A stretch of 64,000 nt of DNA from Myxococcales bacterium (GTDB lineage: Bacteria > Myxococcota_A > Polyangia > Haliangiales > Haliangiaceae). The stretch spans positions 1-64,000 of the forward strand of contig JAQBQF010000116.1 of the NCBI GenBank assembly GCA_028287115.1. The letters run 5' to 3'. This document shows, in pieces, positions 22,851 through 30,152 of the stretch (positions within the stretch are counted from its first letter, which is position 1; each line of letters begins with the position of its first letter). Position numbers and translations under genes: made by a program. The notes beneath the pieces are model-generated. The model made no database searches. It saw only the letters and a program-made list of their open reading frames with translations, and was not told where the DNA came from.

Positions 22851-22915
22851 GATCGGGAGCGCCGGCGCGTGACCGAGAACGGCACACGTTGTTATCCGCT
22901 GCGCCGCACCAGGTG

Positions 22916-22970
22916 TCCGTCTAGGCGGACGGATTATCCGGCTGGCGAGATACACGTCCGTCTGGGCGGA
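22916..22970. promoter_or_regulatory. Two operator-like palindromes TCCG-N6-CGGA
   Basis: TCCGTCTAGGCGGA (22916-22929) and TCCGTCTGGGCGGA (22957-22970) are 41 bp apart in the argH / Met-rich-protein intergenic region. The same 14-mer pattern (TCCGTCTTAACGGA) lies at 27368-27381 in the spacer of the XRE-cupin promoter. The shared TCCGTCTNNNCGGA pattern suggests one regulator binds at both places. Confidence 0.5.
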
Positions 22971-22999
22971 GGAAACGACCTGCGCAGACGGCTGGAGAG

Positions 23000-23027
23000 T
23001 TGCGTGAACAGAACGGCCACCTAGGAT
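23000..23027 (+). promoter_or_regulatory. Candidate promoter of the Met-rich protein gene
   Basis: TTGCGT (23000-23005), a 16-bp spacer and TAGGAT (23022-23027) end 9 nt before the ATG at 23037. The transcript would have a leader of only 2-3 nt. Each hexamer matches consensus at 4 of 6 positions. Confidence 0.4.
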
Positions 23028-23036
23028 GCTTGCACC

Positions 23037-23414
23037 ATGATGAACGCGATGCCGATGACCAACCAAACGGGAACGATGCCGATGCACATGCCGATGATGG
23101 GGATGAATCCAATGATGGGCATGAACCCGATGATGGGCATGATGAACCCGATGATGGGCATGAACCCGATGATGGGCATGGGGATGCCCATGATGATGCC
23201 GATGATGGGCATGGGCATGATGCAGCCGATGATGTGCAAGATGTCTTGCGAGATGACCAAGGACGGAATGGTCTGCAAGATGATGCCGATGGATCCTTCT
23301 CAGATGGAGATGATGAAGGAGCGCATGACGATGATGATGTCGATGATGCAGAACGGAATGCCGTGCATGATGATGTGCGGCGGCATGCCGATGATGATGA
23401 GCAACAACAGCTAG
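23037..23414 (+). CDS. Extreme methionine-rich protein (about 46% Met), probable metal binder
   Basis: I count 57 Met and 5 Cys among 125 residues. The N-terminal half repeats the unit MMGMNP several times. The C-terminal half is less repetitive (CKMSCEMTKDGMVCK, MEMMKERMTMMMSMMQ, PCMMMCGGMP) and reads like a folded or helical segment with paired Cys. Clustered Met thioethers with Cys are typical of Cu(I)/Ag(I)-binding proteins; that role here is inference. There is no clear signal peptide. The opposite strand is also open because ATG pairs with CAT. Plus is favoured by its ATG, the upstream promoter-like boxes, and the non-repeat half making protein-like sequence. Its stop overlaps that of a LamG remnant on the other strand. 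Confidence 0.65.
   Translation: MMNAMPMTNQTGTMPMHMPMMGMNPMMGMNPMMGMMNPMMGMNPMMGMGMPMMMPMMGMGMMQPMMCKMSCEMTKDGMVCKMMPMDPSQMEMMKERMTMMMSMMQNGMPCMMMCGGMPMMMSNNS
23094..23186 (+). repeat. 18-bp tandem repeat coding for MMGMNP
   Basis: About five copies of ATGATGGGCATGAACCCG, one with an extra ATG and the last partial, lie in frame within the Met-rich gene. All units are multiples of 3 (18 or 21 bp), so copy-number change would keep the frame. Confidence 0.8.
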
Positions 23415-23657
23415 TCGGTCGCACAGGCGCCGGCGTCGGCGCAGAGTTCGGCGTCGCTGCGGGCGATGCCAAACACGCGAAGTTGATCGATCCATCCGAT
23501 CAAGGGCGAACCCGCCCCGGGTGGATTGTCCGCGCCGATCGAGAACCCGTCGGAACCGGCCGTCGGCAGTGGTCCGGTCTTCGCGAATGCGAACCCGTGC
23601 TTCGCGGACATCCCCGCGAAGCCGGCGGGCTTGACCATCCCCGCGATTGTACTGCAC
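23411..23657 (-). pseudogene. C-terminal remnant of a LamG/concanavalin-like domain protein
   Basis: The minus-strand frame ends GFSIGADN...SPLIGWIDQLRV, then FGIARSDAELCADAGAC, a pattern typical of the last strands of LamG-type jelly-roll domains in secreted proteins. No start codon, signal peptide or first half of the domain is found upstream; the frame continues into the 5' end of the kinase gene at 23722 without family features. It is best read as a decayed 3' fragment. Confidence 0.45.
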
Positions 23658-23721
23658 GTGACGAGGTTTTCGTCTATCGTATTGGGACGCAGGGACCGGC
23701 GTTCCCCGACGAAGACCACGT

Positions 23722-25698
23722 GTGAGACCCGCGCCGCAAAGAACGCGTCACTTGGCGCCGGGCGACAAGCTCGGCAAGTACGACTTGATCCGCCAGATCG
23801 CGGTTGGCGGTATGGCCGAGCTCTACCTCGCTCGAACGCTCGGGATCGAAGGCTTCGAGAAGCTCGTGGTCGTGAAGCGGATCCTGCCGCAGAACGTCAC
23901 CAACGCGAACTTCGTGGAGATGTTCCTCAACGAAGCGCGCCTCGCGGCGACGCTGCATCACCCGAACATCGCGCAGGTCTACGACATCGGTGTCGAGGAC
24001 GGCGATTACTTCTTCGCGATGGAGTACGTCCACGGCGAAGACCTCGAGCGGATCTCGGCGAGCTCGCACGAGCAGGGCGTGCCGCTGTCGTTTGACGTCG
24101 CGCTGACTCTGATCGCCGGGCTGTGCGCGGGGCTGCACTACGCTCACGAAAAGCTCGGACCCGACGGCAAGCCATTGCAGGTCGTTCATCGCGACGTGTC
24201 ACCGTCGAATGTCCTCGTCAGCTACGACGGTGCCGTCAAGGTCGTGGATTTCGGAATCGCACGCGCCACCTCGCGATCGACGAAGACGCACGGCGGGCTT
24301 AAAGGAAAGATCGCGTACATGTCGCCGGAGCAATGCCGCGCGAAGTCGACGGTCGATCGGCGCAGCGACATCTTTTCGATCGGGACGATCCTCTACGAGC
24401 TGACGACGGGCCAGTTGCCGTTCTCCGGAGAGAACGAGTACGCGACGCTCAATCAGATCGTCAATGATGAAGTCCCACCGCCGAGCACGATCGTTCCGGA
24501 CTATCCGCCCGCTCTCGAGAAGATCGTGATGCGCGCACTCGCGCGCGATCCCGACGAGCGCTACTCGACCGCCGTGATGTTGCAGCAGCACATCGAAGAC
24601 TTCGCGCACGAGAATCGATTGCGGGTGTCGCCGCTCGTGCTCGCGCGCGTGATGTCGACACTATTCCCGGCGCGGCTCGAAGAATGGGACGAAGCGAAGA
24701 CCCAAGGCGCGTTCTTCGTCGAGCAGCACGTGCTGCGCACGCTCGCGGAGAGCGGTAAGACCGCGGATGAGGCGGCTGCGCTCGACGACGAGGAGATCAG
24801 TGATACCGCGGTTGCTCCGCCGCCGATCACGAACGAGCTCCAGCGGATGGCGTCTCCGCCGGGGAGGATTCCTGCACTGCGCGGGCGCGCGCCGGTCGGA
24901 ACTCCGCCGGCCGCGGCGCAAGCGCCTCCGACGCCGCCGTCGCAGATGCCGCGCGCGACGCCAGCTCGAGCCGCGGCTCCACCGGCTCCCGCAGCCGCGG
25001 CACGCCGGCAGACACCGCGCCCGCATCCGCGTGCATCGACGTCTGCCGACGAGATCCAAAACCAGACAGGGACTCTCGTCAGCGCGGGTGGGATTCCGGG
25101 GATCACGGACGTCGTGCCGATCGCGATCGGCGCGCAGATGCCAGGCACGCTCGTCAGCACGCAGCCCACGCCCGACGCCGTCGTGCAGCATCATGTACGC
25201 GGACACGTCGATGTCACGCAGCGGGTTCGTGTGCCGACCGAGCCTGCCAAGCGCAAGCCGCTGATCGCGATCGCCGCTGCCGTATTCGTGCTCGCGATCG
25301 TGATCGTGGTGGCTTCGCGCGGTGGAGCAAGCGCCCCCGTCGAGTCACGCGCTGTAGAACGGAGGACTCCGCACAACCCTGCCCTGACGGAGATCCTCGC
25401 CGCGCCGCCGGCCAAGCCGCCGGTCGAGCAAGCCGAGCCTCCAAGCGCTGTTGCGACGCCCCTCGACGATAAACCGGTTGCGGCGCCCGTCGAAACTGCG
25501 CCAACCGAAGCGCCGAAGCCACAACCCGTGCGATTAAAGATCGCGAGACCCGTCGCGAAGCCGCGGCCCAAGCTTGCAGATGCGCCCAGGTCCGTGAGCA
25601 CCAAACCCAAGATCCAGACCAAATCGAAGATCGACCCGAAGGAGACCCCGTGGAACGCCGATTCGCCGTTCTTGCCCGTACGTGCAGACAAGCGCTGA
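23722..25698 (+). CDS. Membrane-anchored Ser/Thr protein kinase, HRDVSPSN type
   Basis: In this 658-aa protein the kinase domain (20-295) has Lys52, HRDVSPSN (156-163), DFG (176-178) and SPEQ. The catalytic-loop Lys of HRDxKxxN is Ser, a variant frequent in myxobacterial kinases. A Pro/Ala-rich linker (365-440) leads to one TM helix (513-531) and a Pro/Lys-rich periplasmic tail. The start is GTG 23722. The end overlaps the following TPR gene by 49 bp, repeating the kinase/TPR arrangement of 15482-18828. Confidence 0.9.
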   Translation: MRPAPQRTRHLAPGDKLGKYDLIRQIAVGGMAELYLARTLGIEGFEKLVVVKRILPQNVTNANFVEMFLNEARLAATLHHPNIAQVYDIGVEDGDYFFAMEYVHGEDLERISASSHEQGVPLSFDVALTLIAGLCAGLHYAHEKLGPDGKPLQVVHRDVSPSNVLVSYDGAVKVVDFGIARATSRSTKTHGGLKGKIAYMSPEQCRAKSTVDRRSDIFSIGTILYELTTGQLPFSGENEYATLNQIVNDEVPPPSTIVPDYPPALEKIVMRALARDPDERYSTAVMLQQHIEDFAHENRLRVSPLVLARVMSTLFPARLEEWDEAKTQGAFFVEQHVLRTLAESGKTADEAAALDDEEISDTAVAPPPITNELQRMASPPGRIPALRGRAPVGTPPAAAQAPPTPPSQMPRATPARAAAPPAPAAAARRQTPRPHPRASTSADEIQNQTGTLVSAGGIPGITDVVPIAIGAQMPGTLVSTQPTPDAVVQHHVRGHVDVTQRVRVPTEPAKRKPLIAIAAAVFVLAIVIVVASRGGASAPVESRAVERRTPHNPALTEILAAPPAKPPVEQAEPPSAVATPLDDKPVAAPVETAPTEAPKPQPVRLKIARPVAKPRPKLADAPRSVSTKPKIQTKSKIDPKETPWNADSPFLPVRADKR

Positions 25699-26513
25699 TC
25701 GCGCTCGTCCTCGTCGCGTCGCCCGCGATCGCGGGACCCAAAGGGGGGCCAGCGAAGGTGCACTTCGATCGCGGGGTCGCAGCGTACTCGAAAGGCGACT
25801 TCGTCACGGCATCGGAGGCGCTCGGCAAATCATTCGCACTCAAGCCCGATCCCGAGACGCTGTTCGCGTGGGCGCAGGCGGAACGCCGCCTCGATCACTG
25901 CGGCAAGGCACTCGAGCTCTACGCGAAGCTCCTCAAGTTCCGGCTCCCGCCCGCGAACAAAGACGCGGTGAAGACGCAGATCGCGGAGTGCAAGGATGTC
26001 ATCGCGGCGGCGCAGAAGCCCGAGCCGGTCCTGGAGCCGAAGCCCGCTCCAGAGCCCGAGAAGAAACCCGACGTGAAGATCGAGGCGGCGCCGGAGCCCA
26101 CGCCGGAGCCGAAACCGGAACCGAAGCTCGAGCCCGCACGCGCGATTCGCACCGCCCCGCAACCTGTCGATCAGGTGATCGAAGGACGCGCGTGGTGGAA
26201 AGATCCGGTCGGCGATTCACTGCTCGGACTTGGCTTCGCCGGCCTCGGCGCCGGCGCCGTGTTCATCGTGCTCGCGCATAACTCCGAGAACCAGAAGCAG
26301 CACACGACGAGCTACCCGGAATACGTGAGGCTCGACGACGAAGCCACGTCGCGAGGTCAGATCGGCGTGATCTCGCTGGTCTCCGGCGGTGTGTTCGTCG
26401 CGACGAGCTTTGCGTGGTTCGCGACGCATCGCGAGCACGATCGCCGGGGCGCCGTGATCTCGGGCTGGTGCGCGCCCGGCACCGGCGGTCTCGTCGTCAC
26501 CGGCGCGTTCTAA
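25650..26513 (+). CDS. Exported TPR protein with Pro/Glu/Lys linker and two TM segments
   Basis: The 287-aa product starts with a signal peptide (ALIALVLVASPAIAG). A TPR-like pair follows (about 37-100, FDRGVAAYSKGDFVTASEAL, ETLFAWAQAERRL), then a Pro-Glu-Lys linker (122-165) and two hydrophobic segments (about 188-212, 235-258). GTG 25650 lies inside the upstream kinase gene, so translation is probably coupled and the proteins likely interact in the envelope. The final VTGAF resembles the ITGAF ending of the TPR-PEGA protein at 17155. Confidence 0.78.
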   Translation: MERRFAVLARTCRQALIALVLVASPAIAGPKGGPAKVHFDRGVAAYSKGDFVTASEALGKSFALKPDPETLFAWAQAERRLDHCGKALELYAKLLKFRLPPANKDAVKTQIAECKDVIAAAQKPEPVLEPKPAPEPEKKPDVKIEAAPEPTPEPKPEPKLEPARAIRTAPQPVDQVIEGRAWWKDPVGDSLLGLGFAGLGAGAVFIVLAHNSENQKQHTTSYPEYVRLDDEATSRGQIGVISLVSGGVFVATSFAWFATHREHDRRGAVISGWCAPGTGGLVVTGAF

Positions 26514-27193
26514 CCGATCTCTTCGGCGTACGTCATCACCAGGTACATCACCGCTTCGGTGCGACCGGCGTTGCGATATGCGTGCGGCGTATCGGCTTCG
26601 AACAAGATCGAATCGCCCGCTTCGAGGCGATGGGTGTCACCGGCGACGTCGATCTCGATCGTCCCCGCGGTCACGACGAGATTCTCGCTCGTGCCGGGCG
26701 GGTGGGCATCGGCATCTTCGACGCTGCCTGCCGAGAGCTTGAGCTCGTAGAACTCGACGCGACGCGGTTCATCGAACGGAAATAACGCGCGCGACGTGAA
26801 GCTGCGATCTTTGCTCGTCAGCAGCTTGGATTCTGTCGAGCGAAGGACGAGCGCGCCCGACTGCGTCCGCGCGCTGATCAACGCCGAGAACGTCACCTCG
26901 AGGGCGCGAGCGATCTTCCACAACACGTTGATCGTCGGTGCGCTTTGACCGAGCTCGATCTGACCGAGCATCGCTCGCGACACGCCGGAGATCTGCGCGA
27001 GACGCTCGAGCGAGAGGCCGCGACGCGTGCGAAGCCGCCGGAGATTTCCGCCGACGACAGGCGCGAGATCCGTGGATTCCGCCGGCGCCGACGTGGTCGG
27101 AGCTGCCGGTGGCACCGGCGCAGCCTCTTCACTACGCGCAGTCTTCTCCACCCGTTGAGTAGCCACGTTCTTGCCTGACGCTTTCTTCTTCAC
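26510..27193 (-). CDS. XRE-family transcriptional regulator with C-terminal cupin sensor
   Basis: In this 227-aa protein a basic, Pro/Ala-rich N-terminal tail (1-50) precedes an XRE helix-turn-helix (about 48-105, LRRLRTRRGLSLERLAQISG, MLGQIELGQSAPTINVLW) and a cupin domain (about 155-220, NLVVTAGTIEIDVAGDTHRL, DTPHAYRN). The family usually senses a small molecule through the cupin. GTG 27193 forms a GTGA overlap with the stop of the 54-aa gene before it, which decides the start over an in-frame GTG 30 nt upstream. Operator-like palindromes in the promoter suggest autoregulation. The stop overlaps the convergent TPR gene. Confidence 0.88.
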   Translation of the reverse strand: MKKKASGKNVATQRVEKTARSEEAAPVPPAAPTTSAPAESTDLAPVVGGNLRRLRTRRGLSLERLAQISGVSRAMLGQIELGQSAPTINVLWKIARALEVTFSALISARTQSGALVLRSTESKLLTSKDRSFTSRALFPFDEPRRVEFYELKLSAGSVEDADAHPPGTSENLVVTAGTIEIDVAGDTHRLEAGDSILFEADTPHAYRNAGRTEAVMYLVMTYAEEIG

Positions 27194-27354
27194 CAAACCC
27201 AAACCGGAACCCAGTATACCCACACGGCTGGTGTGAGCGTGGGTGCCGGATTGGTTTGAAAGCGCGGCGAAGGAGCGGTTCTCTTGTCGGCCCCGCGAGC
27301 ACGGCGGTAATCGTCGAGGTTCACGATCTCGGTCGCGAGAGCCGCGTTGCTCAT
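27190..27354 (-). CDS. 54-aa protein coupled to the XRE-cupin regulator
   Basis: The gene starts at ATG 27354 (MSNAALATEIVNLDDYRRAR...) and its TGA overlaps the regulator's GTG by 4 bp. The middle is charged; the end is aromatic (VWVYWVPVWVW). The start is fixed by a near-consensus promoter whose -10 ends 7 nt before the ATG; any longer frame would include the promoter. It may be a regulatory partner or a coupling leader. No family recognised. Confidence 0.6.
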   Translation of the reverse strand: MSNAALATEIVNLDDYRRARGADKRTAPSPRFQTNPAPTLTPAVWVYWVPVWVW

Positions 27355-27361
27355 GACTAGA

Positions 27362-27390
27362 TTAATATCCGTCTTAACGGAGGCGGTCAA
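27362..27390 (-). promoter_or_regulatory. Near-consensus leaderless sigma70-type promoter
   Basis: On the minus strand TTGACC, exactly 17 bp, TATTAA, then 7 nt (TCTAGTC) and ATG. Transcription should begin at or next to the A of the start codon, so the mRNA is leaderless. The whole spacer is occupied by the palindromic site at 27368. Confidence 0.75.
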
Positions 27391-27405
27391 GTCTGATTTG
27401 ACGGA
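27368..27405. promoter_or_regulatory. Operator sites in the XRE-cupin promoter
   Basis: TCCGTCTTAACGGA (27368-27381) is a TCCG-N6-CGGA palindrome between -10 and -35. A poorer copy lies just upstream of the -35 (minus strand TCCGTCAAATCAGA, 27405-27392). Binding to the first would block RNA polymerase, consistent with autorepression. The same motif occurs twice at 22916-22970. Confidence 0.55.
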
Positions 27406-27430
27406 TGTTCCGCCAGCTATCTAGAATCAC

Positions 27431-28651
27431 TCAGCTTCCGTGGGCGATGCCTCCGGGGCTTCCGTAAGCCGATTCGCCATGGAGTGCGCCATCCAGGCCG
27501 TCGTGCTCGACCTCGGCATCAACGCGTAGCCCGATCGTCAGGTCGATCGCCTTCAGCAGAACGAACGTCACGACCGCGGCCCATGCTCCCGCGGCACCGA
27601 TCGCGATCGCCTGGTGCGAGAGCAACTCCGCACCTCCGCCCACGCCTCCGTTCAGCGCGGCCCGCGCGAACACGCCGGTCAGGATCGCGCCGGTCGCGCC
27701 GCCGACACCGTGCACGCCGAAAGCATCGAGCGCATCGTCATAGCCGAGTCGAGACTTCACGAGCACGGCGCCGTAACAGATGCCGCCGGCGGCGATGCCG
27801 ATCAAGATCGCGACGACGGGCGAGACGTAGCCGGCGGCAGGCGTGATGGCGACAAGACCTGCGACCAAGCCGGACGCGACTCCGAGCATCGTGAACTTGC
27901 GGATCCGCGCGCCTTCAACGATCGACCAGGTCAGCGCGCCCGCCGCCGCGGCGAGATGCGTGTTGAGCAGCGCGAGTGCCGCCGTGCCGTTCGCGCCGGA
28001 GGCCGAGCCCGCGTTGAAGCCGAACCAGCCGAACCACAAGATGCCCGCGCCGAGCACCGTCATCGTCAGATCGTGAGGAGGATGGCGATTACTCGGATAG
28101 CCTTTGCGGCGGCCGAGCACGATCGCGACGACGAGCGCCGAGATGCCCGAAGACAGATGGACGACCGTGCCACCGGCGAAGTCGATCGCGCCGAGCCTCT
28201 GGAGCCAGCCGCCTTCGGCCCATGACCAGTGCGCGATCGGATCGTAGACGAGCGTCGTCCAGCCAAGCGTGAACAGCACGTATGCCGAAAACTTGAGGCG
28301 CTCCGCGTACGCGCCCGAGATCAGCGCCGGTGCGATCACCGCGAACATGCACTGGTACGCGATGAACGCGTAGTGAGGCACCGCGCCGTGTGCCGAGGTC
28401 TCGGTGATGCCGTCGAGCCCCGCGAACTCCAAGCCGCCGATCACGCCATGCCAAGTCGGTCCGAAGGCGAGCGTGTATCCGATCAGCGCGAACTGCACGC
28501 TGACGAGCCCGAGCGCGAAGAAGCTGTGCATGAACGTCGAGAGCACGTTCTTGCCCTGGACCATGCCTCCGTAGAACAGCGCCAGCGCGGGGGTCATCAA
28601 CATGACCATCGCCGCCGAGATCAGGAGCCATGCGGTATCGCCAGCAGTCAT
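27431..28651 (-). CDS. amtB: Ammonium transporter, Amt family
   Basis: The 406-aa inner-membrane channel has 11 expected TM segments. Family sequences include MLMTPALALFYGGMV, the GTVVHLSSGISALV segment with the pore His, FNAGSASGANGTAALALLNTHLAAA and DAFGVHGVGGATGAILTGVFA with the second pore His. The C-terminal tail after TM11 is short and Gly/His-rich. No glnK/glnB lies next to it in the window, unlike the common glnK-amtB pair. It lies 51 bases after upp on the same strand. Confidence 0.95.
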   Translation of the reverse strand: MTAGDTAWLLISAAMVMLMTPALALFYGGMVQGKNVLSTFMHSFFALGLVSVQFALIGYTLAFGPTWHGVIGGLEFAGLDGITETSAHGAVPHYAFIAYQCMFAVIAPALISGAYAERLKFSAYVLFTLGWTTLVYDPIAHWSWAEGGWLQRLGAIDFAGGTVVHLSSGISALVVAIVLGRRKGYPSNRHPPHDLTMTVLGAGILWFGWFGFNAGSASGANGTAALALLNTHLAAAAGALTWSIVEGARIRKFTMLGVASGLVAGLVAITPAAGYVSPVVAILIGIAAGGICYGAVLVKSRLGYDDALDAFGVHGVGGATGAILTGVFARAALNGGVGGGAELLSHQAIAIGAAGAWAAVVTFVLLKAIDLTIGLRVDAEVEHDGLDGALHGESAYGSPGGIAHGS

Positions 28652-28702
28652 GCTCCCGACTTTGACCGGAAGTTTGTTTCTGGCGCGTAACCGGCTCGAA
28701 AA

Positions 28703-29335
28703 TTACTTGGTTCCGAACAACCGATCGCCGGCGTCGCCTAACCCAGGGACGATGTAGCTCTTCTCGTTGAGGCGCTCGTCGACGGCGGCGGTGTAGATGT
28801 CGACATCCGGATGGGCGGCGTGAAGCACCCGGATCCCCTCCGGACAGGTGAGGAGACAGACGAACTTGATCGACCGAGGCCCGCTCAGCTTGAGGCGAGA
28901 CACCGCGGCGACCGCCGAGTTTCCGGTGGCGAGCATCGGATCGACGAGGATCGCATCACGGTCGCCCATATTGTCGGGGACCTTGTAGAAGTATTCGACC
29001 GCGGCGAGCGTCTTCGGGTCGCGGTAAATGCCGATGTGGCCGACGCGTGCCGAAGGGAGGATCTCGAGCATGCCATCGAGGATCCCGTTGCCCGCGCGAA
29101 GGATCGAGATGATGACCGTCTTCTTACCATCGAGCATCGGCGCCATCATCGGCGCGATCGGCGTCTCGATCGGCACGAGCGACATCGGGAGATCGCGGCA
29201 GACTTCGTATCCGAGCAGCATGCTGATCTCGCGAAGTAGATCGCGGAACTTGCTCGTGCTCGTGTCGCGCTGGCGCATCAGCGTCAGCTTGTGTTGGACG
29301 AGCGGATGATCGACGACGTGAACCTTGCCTGCCAT
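28703..29335 (-). CDS. upp: Uracil phosphoribosyltransferase
   Basis: The 210-aa enzyme makes UMP from uracil and PRPP (pyrimidine salvage). It shows [22 protein letters not shown] at the start, the PRPP loop [11 protein letters not shown], and the uracil-binding [17 protein letters not shown]-terminus. ATG 29335 gives the family length (about 210 aa); a longer upstream frame adds Arg-rich non-family sequence. It starts 20 bases after the 51-aa peptide gene and could share its transcript. Confidence 0.96.
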   Translation of the reverse strand: MAGKVHVVDHPLVQHKLTLMRQRDTSTSKFRDLLREISMLLGYEVCRDLPMSLVPIETPIAPMMAPMLDGKKTVIISILRAGNGILDGMLEILPSARVGHIGIYRDPKTLAAVEYFYKVPDNMGDRDAILVDPMLATGNSAVAAVSRLKLSGPRSIKFVCLLTCPEGIRVLHAAHPDVDIYTAAVDERLNEKSYIVPGLGDAGDRLFGTK

Positions 29336-29355
29336 TGCGGCGGCGAACGTATCAC

Positions 29356-29511
29356 TCAGCGCTGGACGGCGTGCGTGCTCGCGGCGGCGCAGGCGGTACC
29401 GACGCTCGTCAGCGAAACGATACCGGCGACTGCGAGGCACGCGGCGAACACGGCGTCACGAACGCGGCTGCTACGTTGGCGGGTGGCGATAGTTGCGGGG
29501 CGGTTCGTCAT
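29356..29511 (-). CDS. 51-aa membrane or exported peptide, paralogue 1
   Basis: The peptide has a basic N-terminus ([20 protein letters not shown]), one hydrophobic segment ([18 protein letters not shown]) and a short Ala-rich tail, like a single-TM or secreted small protein. It is about half identical over its full length to the 51-aa product at 29759-29914 (shared TIATxQRxSRVxDA, AGxVSxxSV), which supports real coding. A short AGG lies about 10 nt upstream. Function unknown. Confidence 0.6.
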   Translation of the reverse strand: MTNRPATIATRQRSSRVRDAVFAACLAVAGIVSLTSVGTACAAASTHAVQR

Positions 29512-29596
29512 GATGAAAGACCTGATGTTCAACGTTCGGGCCATCGCGGTTCACAGTGATTCCAGGTTGTTGCAGGGGCACGGGAGGCAACTGGGC

Positions 29597-29633
29597 TGTC
29601 GCATCGGTTGTCGCAGCTAGCGACGCTGTCGCA
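29597..29633. repeat. Triple TGTCGCA repeat, set A
   Basis: TGTCGCA occurs at 29597, 29609 and 29627 (start-to-start 12 and 18), 86 bp upstream of paralogue 1. Set B at 30032-30067 has the same order and spacing (12 and 17) upstream of paralogue 2. This may be a regulator-binding array duplicated with the peptide gene. Confidence 0.55.
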
Positions 29634-29711
29634 GCGGCGACCGAACACTGCAAGCAGCGGCGCGACGGGGCGATACGGCGATGCCGTCGTTGCAGTCGCG
29701 ACCGAAAATGC

Positions 29712-29737
29712 AAAACGCCGCAAAGGCTGCGGCGTTT
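29712..29737 (-). terminator. Rho-independent terminator after peptide paralogue 2
   Basis: ACGCCGCA-AAGGC-TGCGGCGT is a perfect 8-bp stem flanked by AAA and TTT on both sides. On the minus strand it is followed by TTTTGCATTTT, and it lies 22 bp after the stop of the gene ending at 29759. It could work in both directions. Confidence 0.75.
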
Positions 29738-29758
29738 CGTGAGCTCGGCGAGACCGAT

Positions 29759-29914
29759 TCAGCGATGCGCGAGCTGCGTCGTGTTCGCGGCGTGAGCCGC
29801 GGCCTTCACGCTGCCGATCGAGACCGCTCCGGCGATCACGAGCAGCGTTGCGAACGCGGCATCGAGGACGCGGCTCTTGCGTTGATGGGTCGCGATAGTG
29901 TCGAGGCGGTTCAT
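29759..29914 (-). CDS. 51-aa membrane or exported peptide, paralogue 2
   Basis: MNRLDTIATHQRKSRVLDAA is followed by a hydrophobic segment (FATLLVIAGAVSIGSV) and an Ala/His/Thr tail. AAGGA stands 8 nt before the ATG. A strong terminator follows, so it is probably a monocistronic unit. It is paralogous to the peptide at 29356-29511; both have TGTCGCA triplets upstream. The hydrophobic segment could be a TM anchor or a signal peptide (AHA|AN). Function unknown. Confidence 0.65.
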   Translation of the reverse strand: MNRLDTIATHQRKSRVLDAAFATLLVIAGAVSIGSVKAAAHAANTTQLAHR

Positions 29915-29986
29915 GGTGGTTCCTTCGTTTCTGCGCGACATCGCCGCGCGCAGAGACCTGGTGCGACCGGCGAGCCAGATCGGCCT

Positions 29987-30011
29987 CGAGCTAATTCGTG
30001 CAGTTAGCTCG
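29987..30011. promoter_or_regulatory. Inverted repeat CGAGCTAA-N9-TTAGCTCG
   Basis: Perfect 8-bp arms with a 9-nt loop lie between the TGTCGCA set B and peptide paralogue 2, 73 bp before its start. It could be an operator or an RNA hairpin in the leader. At the matching place before paralogue 1 only a weaker GTTGC/GCAAC repeat is seen. Confidence 0.5.
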
Positions 30012-30031
30012 GCGATCGCGGTGGGGCGACC

Positions 30032-30067
30032 TGTCGCAGCCTTTGTCGCAGCACAGACGCTGTCGCA
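30032..30067. repeat. Triple TGTCGCA repeat, set B
   Basis: TGTCGCA at 30032, 30044 and 30061 (start-to-start 12 and 17), 118 bp upstream of paralogue 2. The GACGC before the third copy is also shared with set A, so the upstream region seems duplicated together with the gene. Confidence 0.55.
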
Positions 30068-30152
30068 GGCGTCATCGCAACCGCAACGCCGGCTCTCCGA
30101 CGAGCATCGGACAGATCGATCCGGTGACGGAGCGCCCGCATGACGCGCATTC

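Noticed and set aside
22848..23657. Long His-rich open frame on the minus strand opposite the Met-rich gene
   Set aside because: ATG-rich sequence automatically gives CAT (His) codons on the other strand; this frame has no signal, ribosome site or family features and crosses the LamG remnant in another frame.
27355..27390. TTG start giving a 66-aa version of the small protein before the XRE-cupin gene
   Set aside because: That TTG is the -35 hexamer and the -10 lies inside the extension; ATG 27354 fits the promoter.
29597..30067. Possible CRISPR array from the TGTCGCA repeats
   Set aside because: Repeats are only 7 bp and spacers 5-11 bp; no cas genes nearby.
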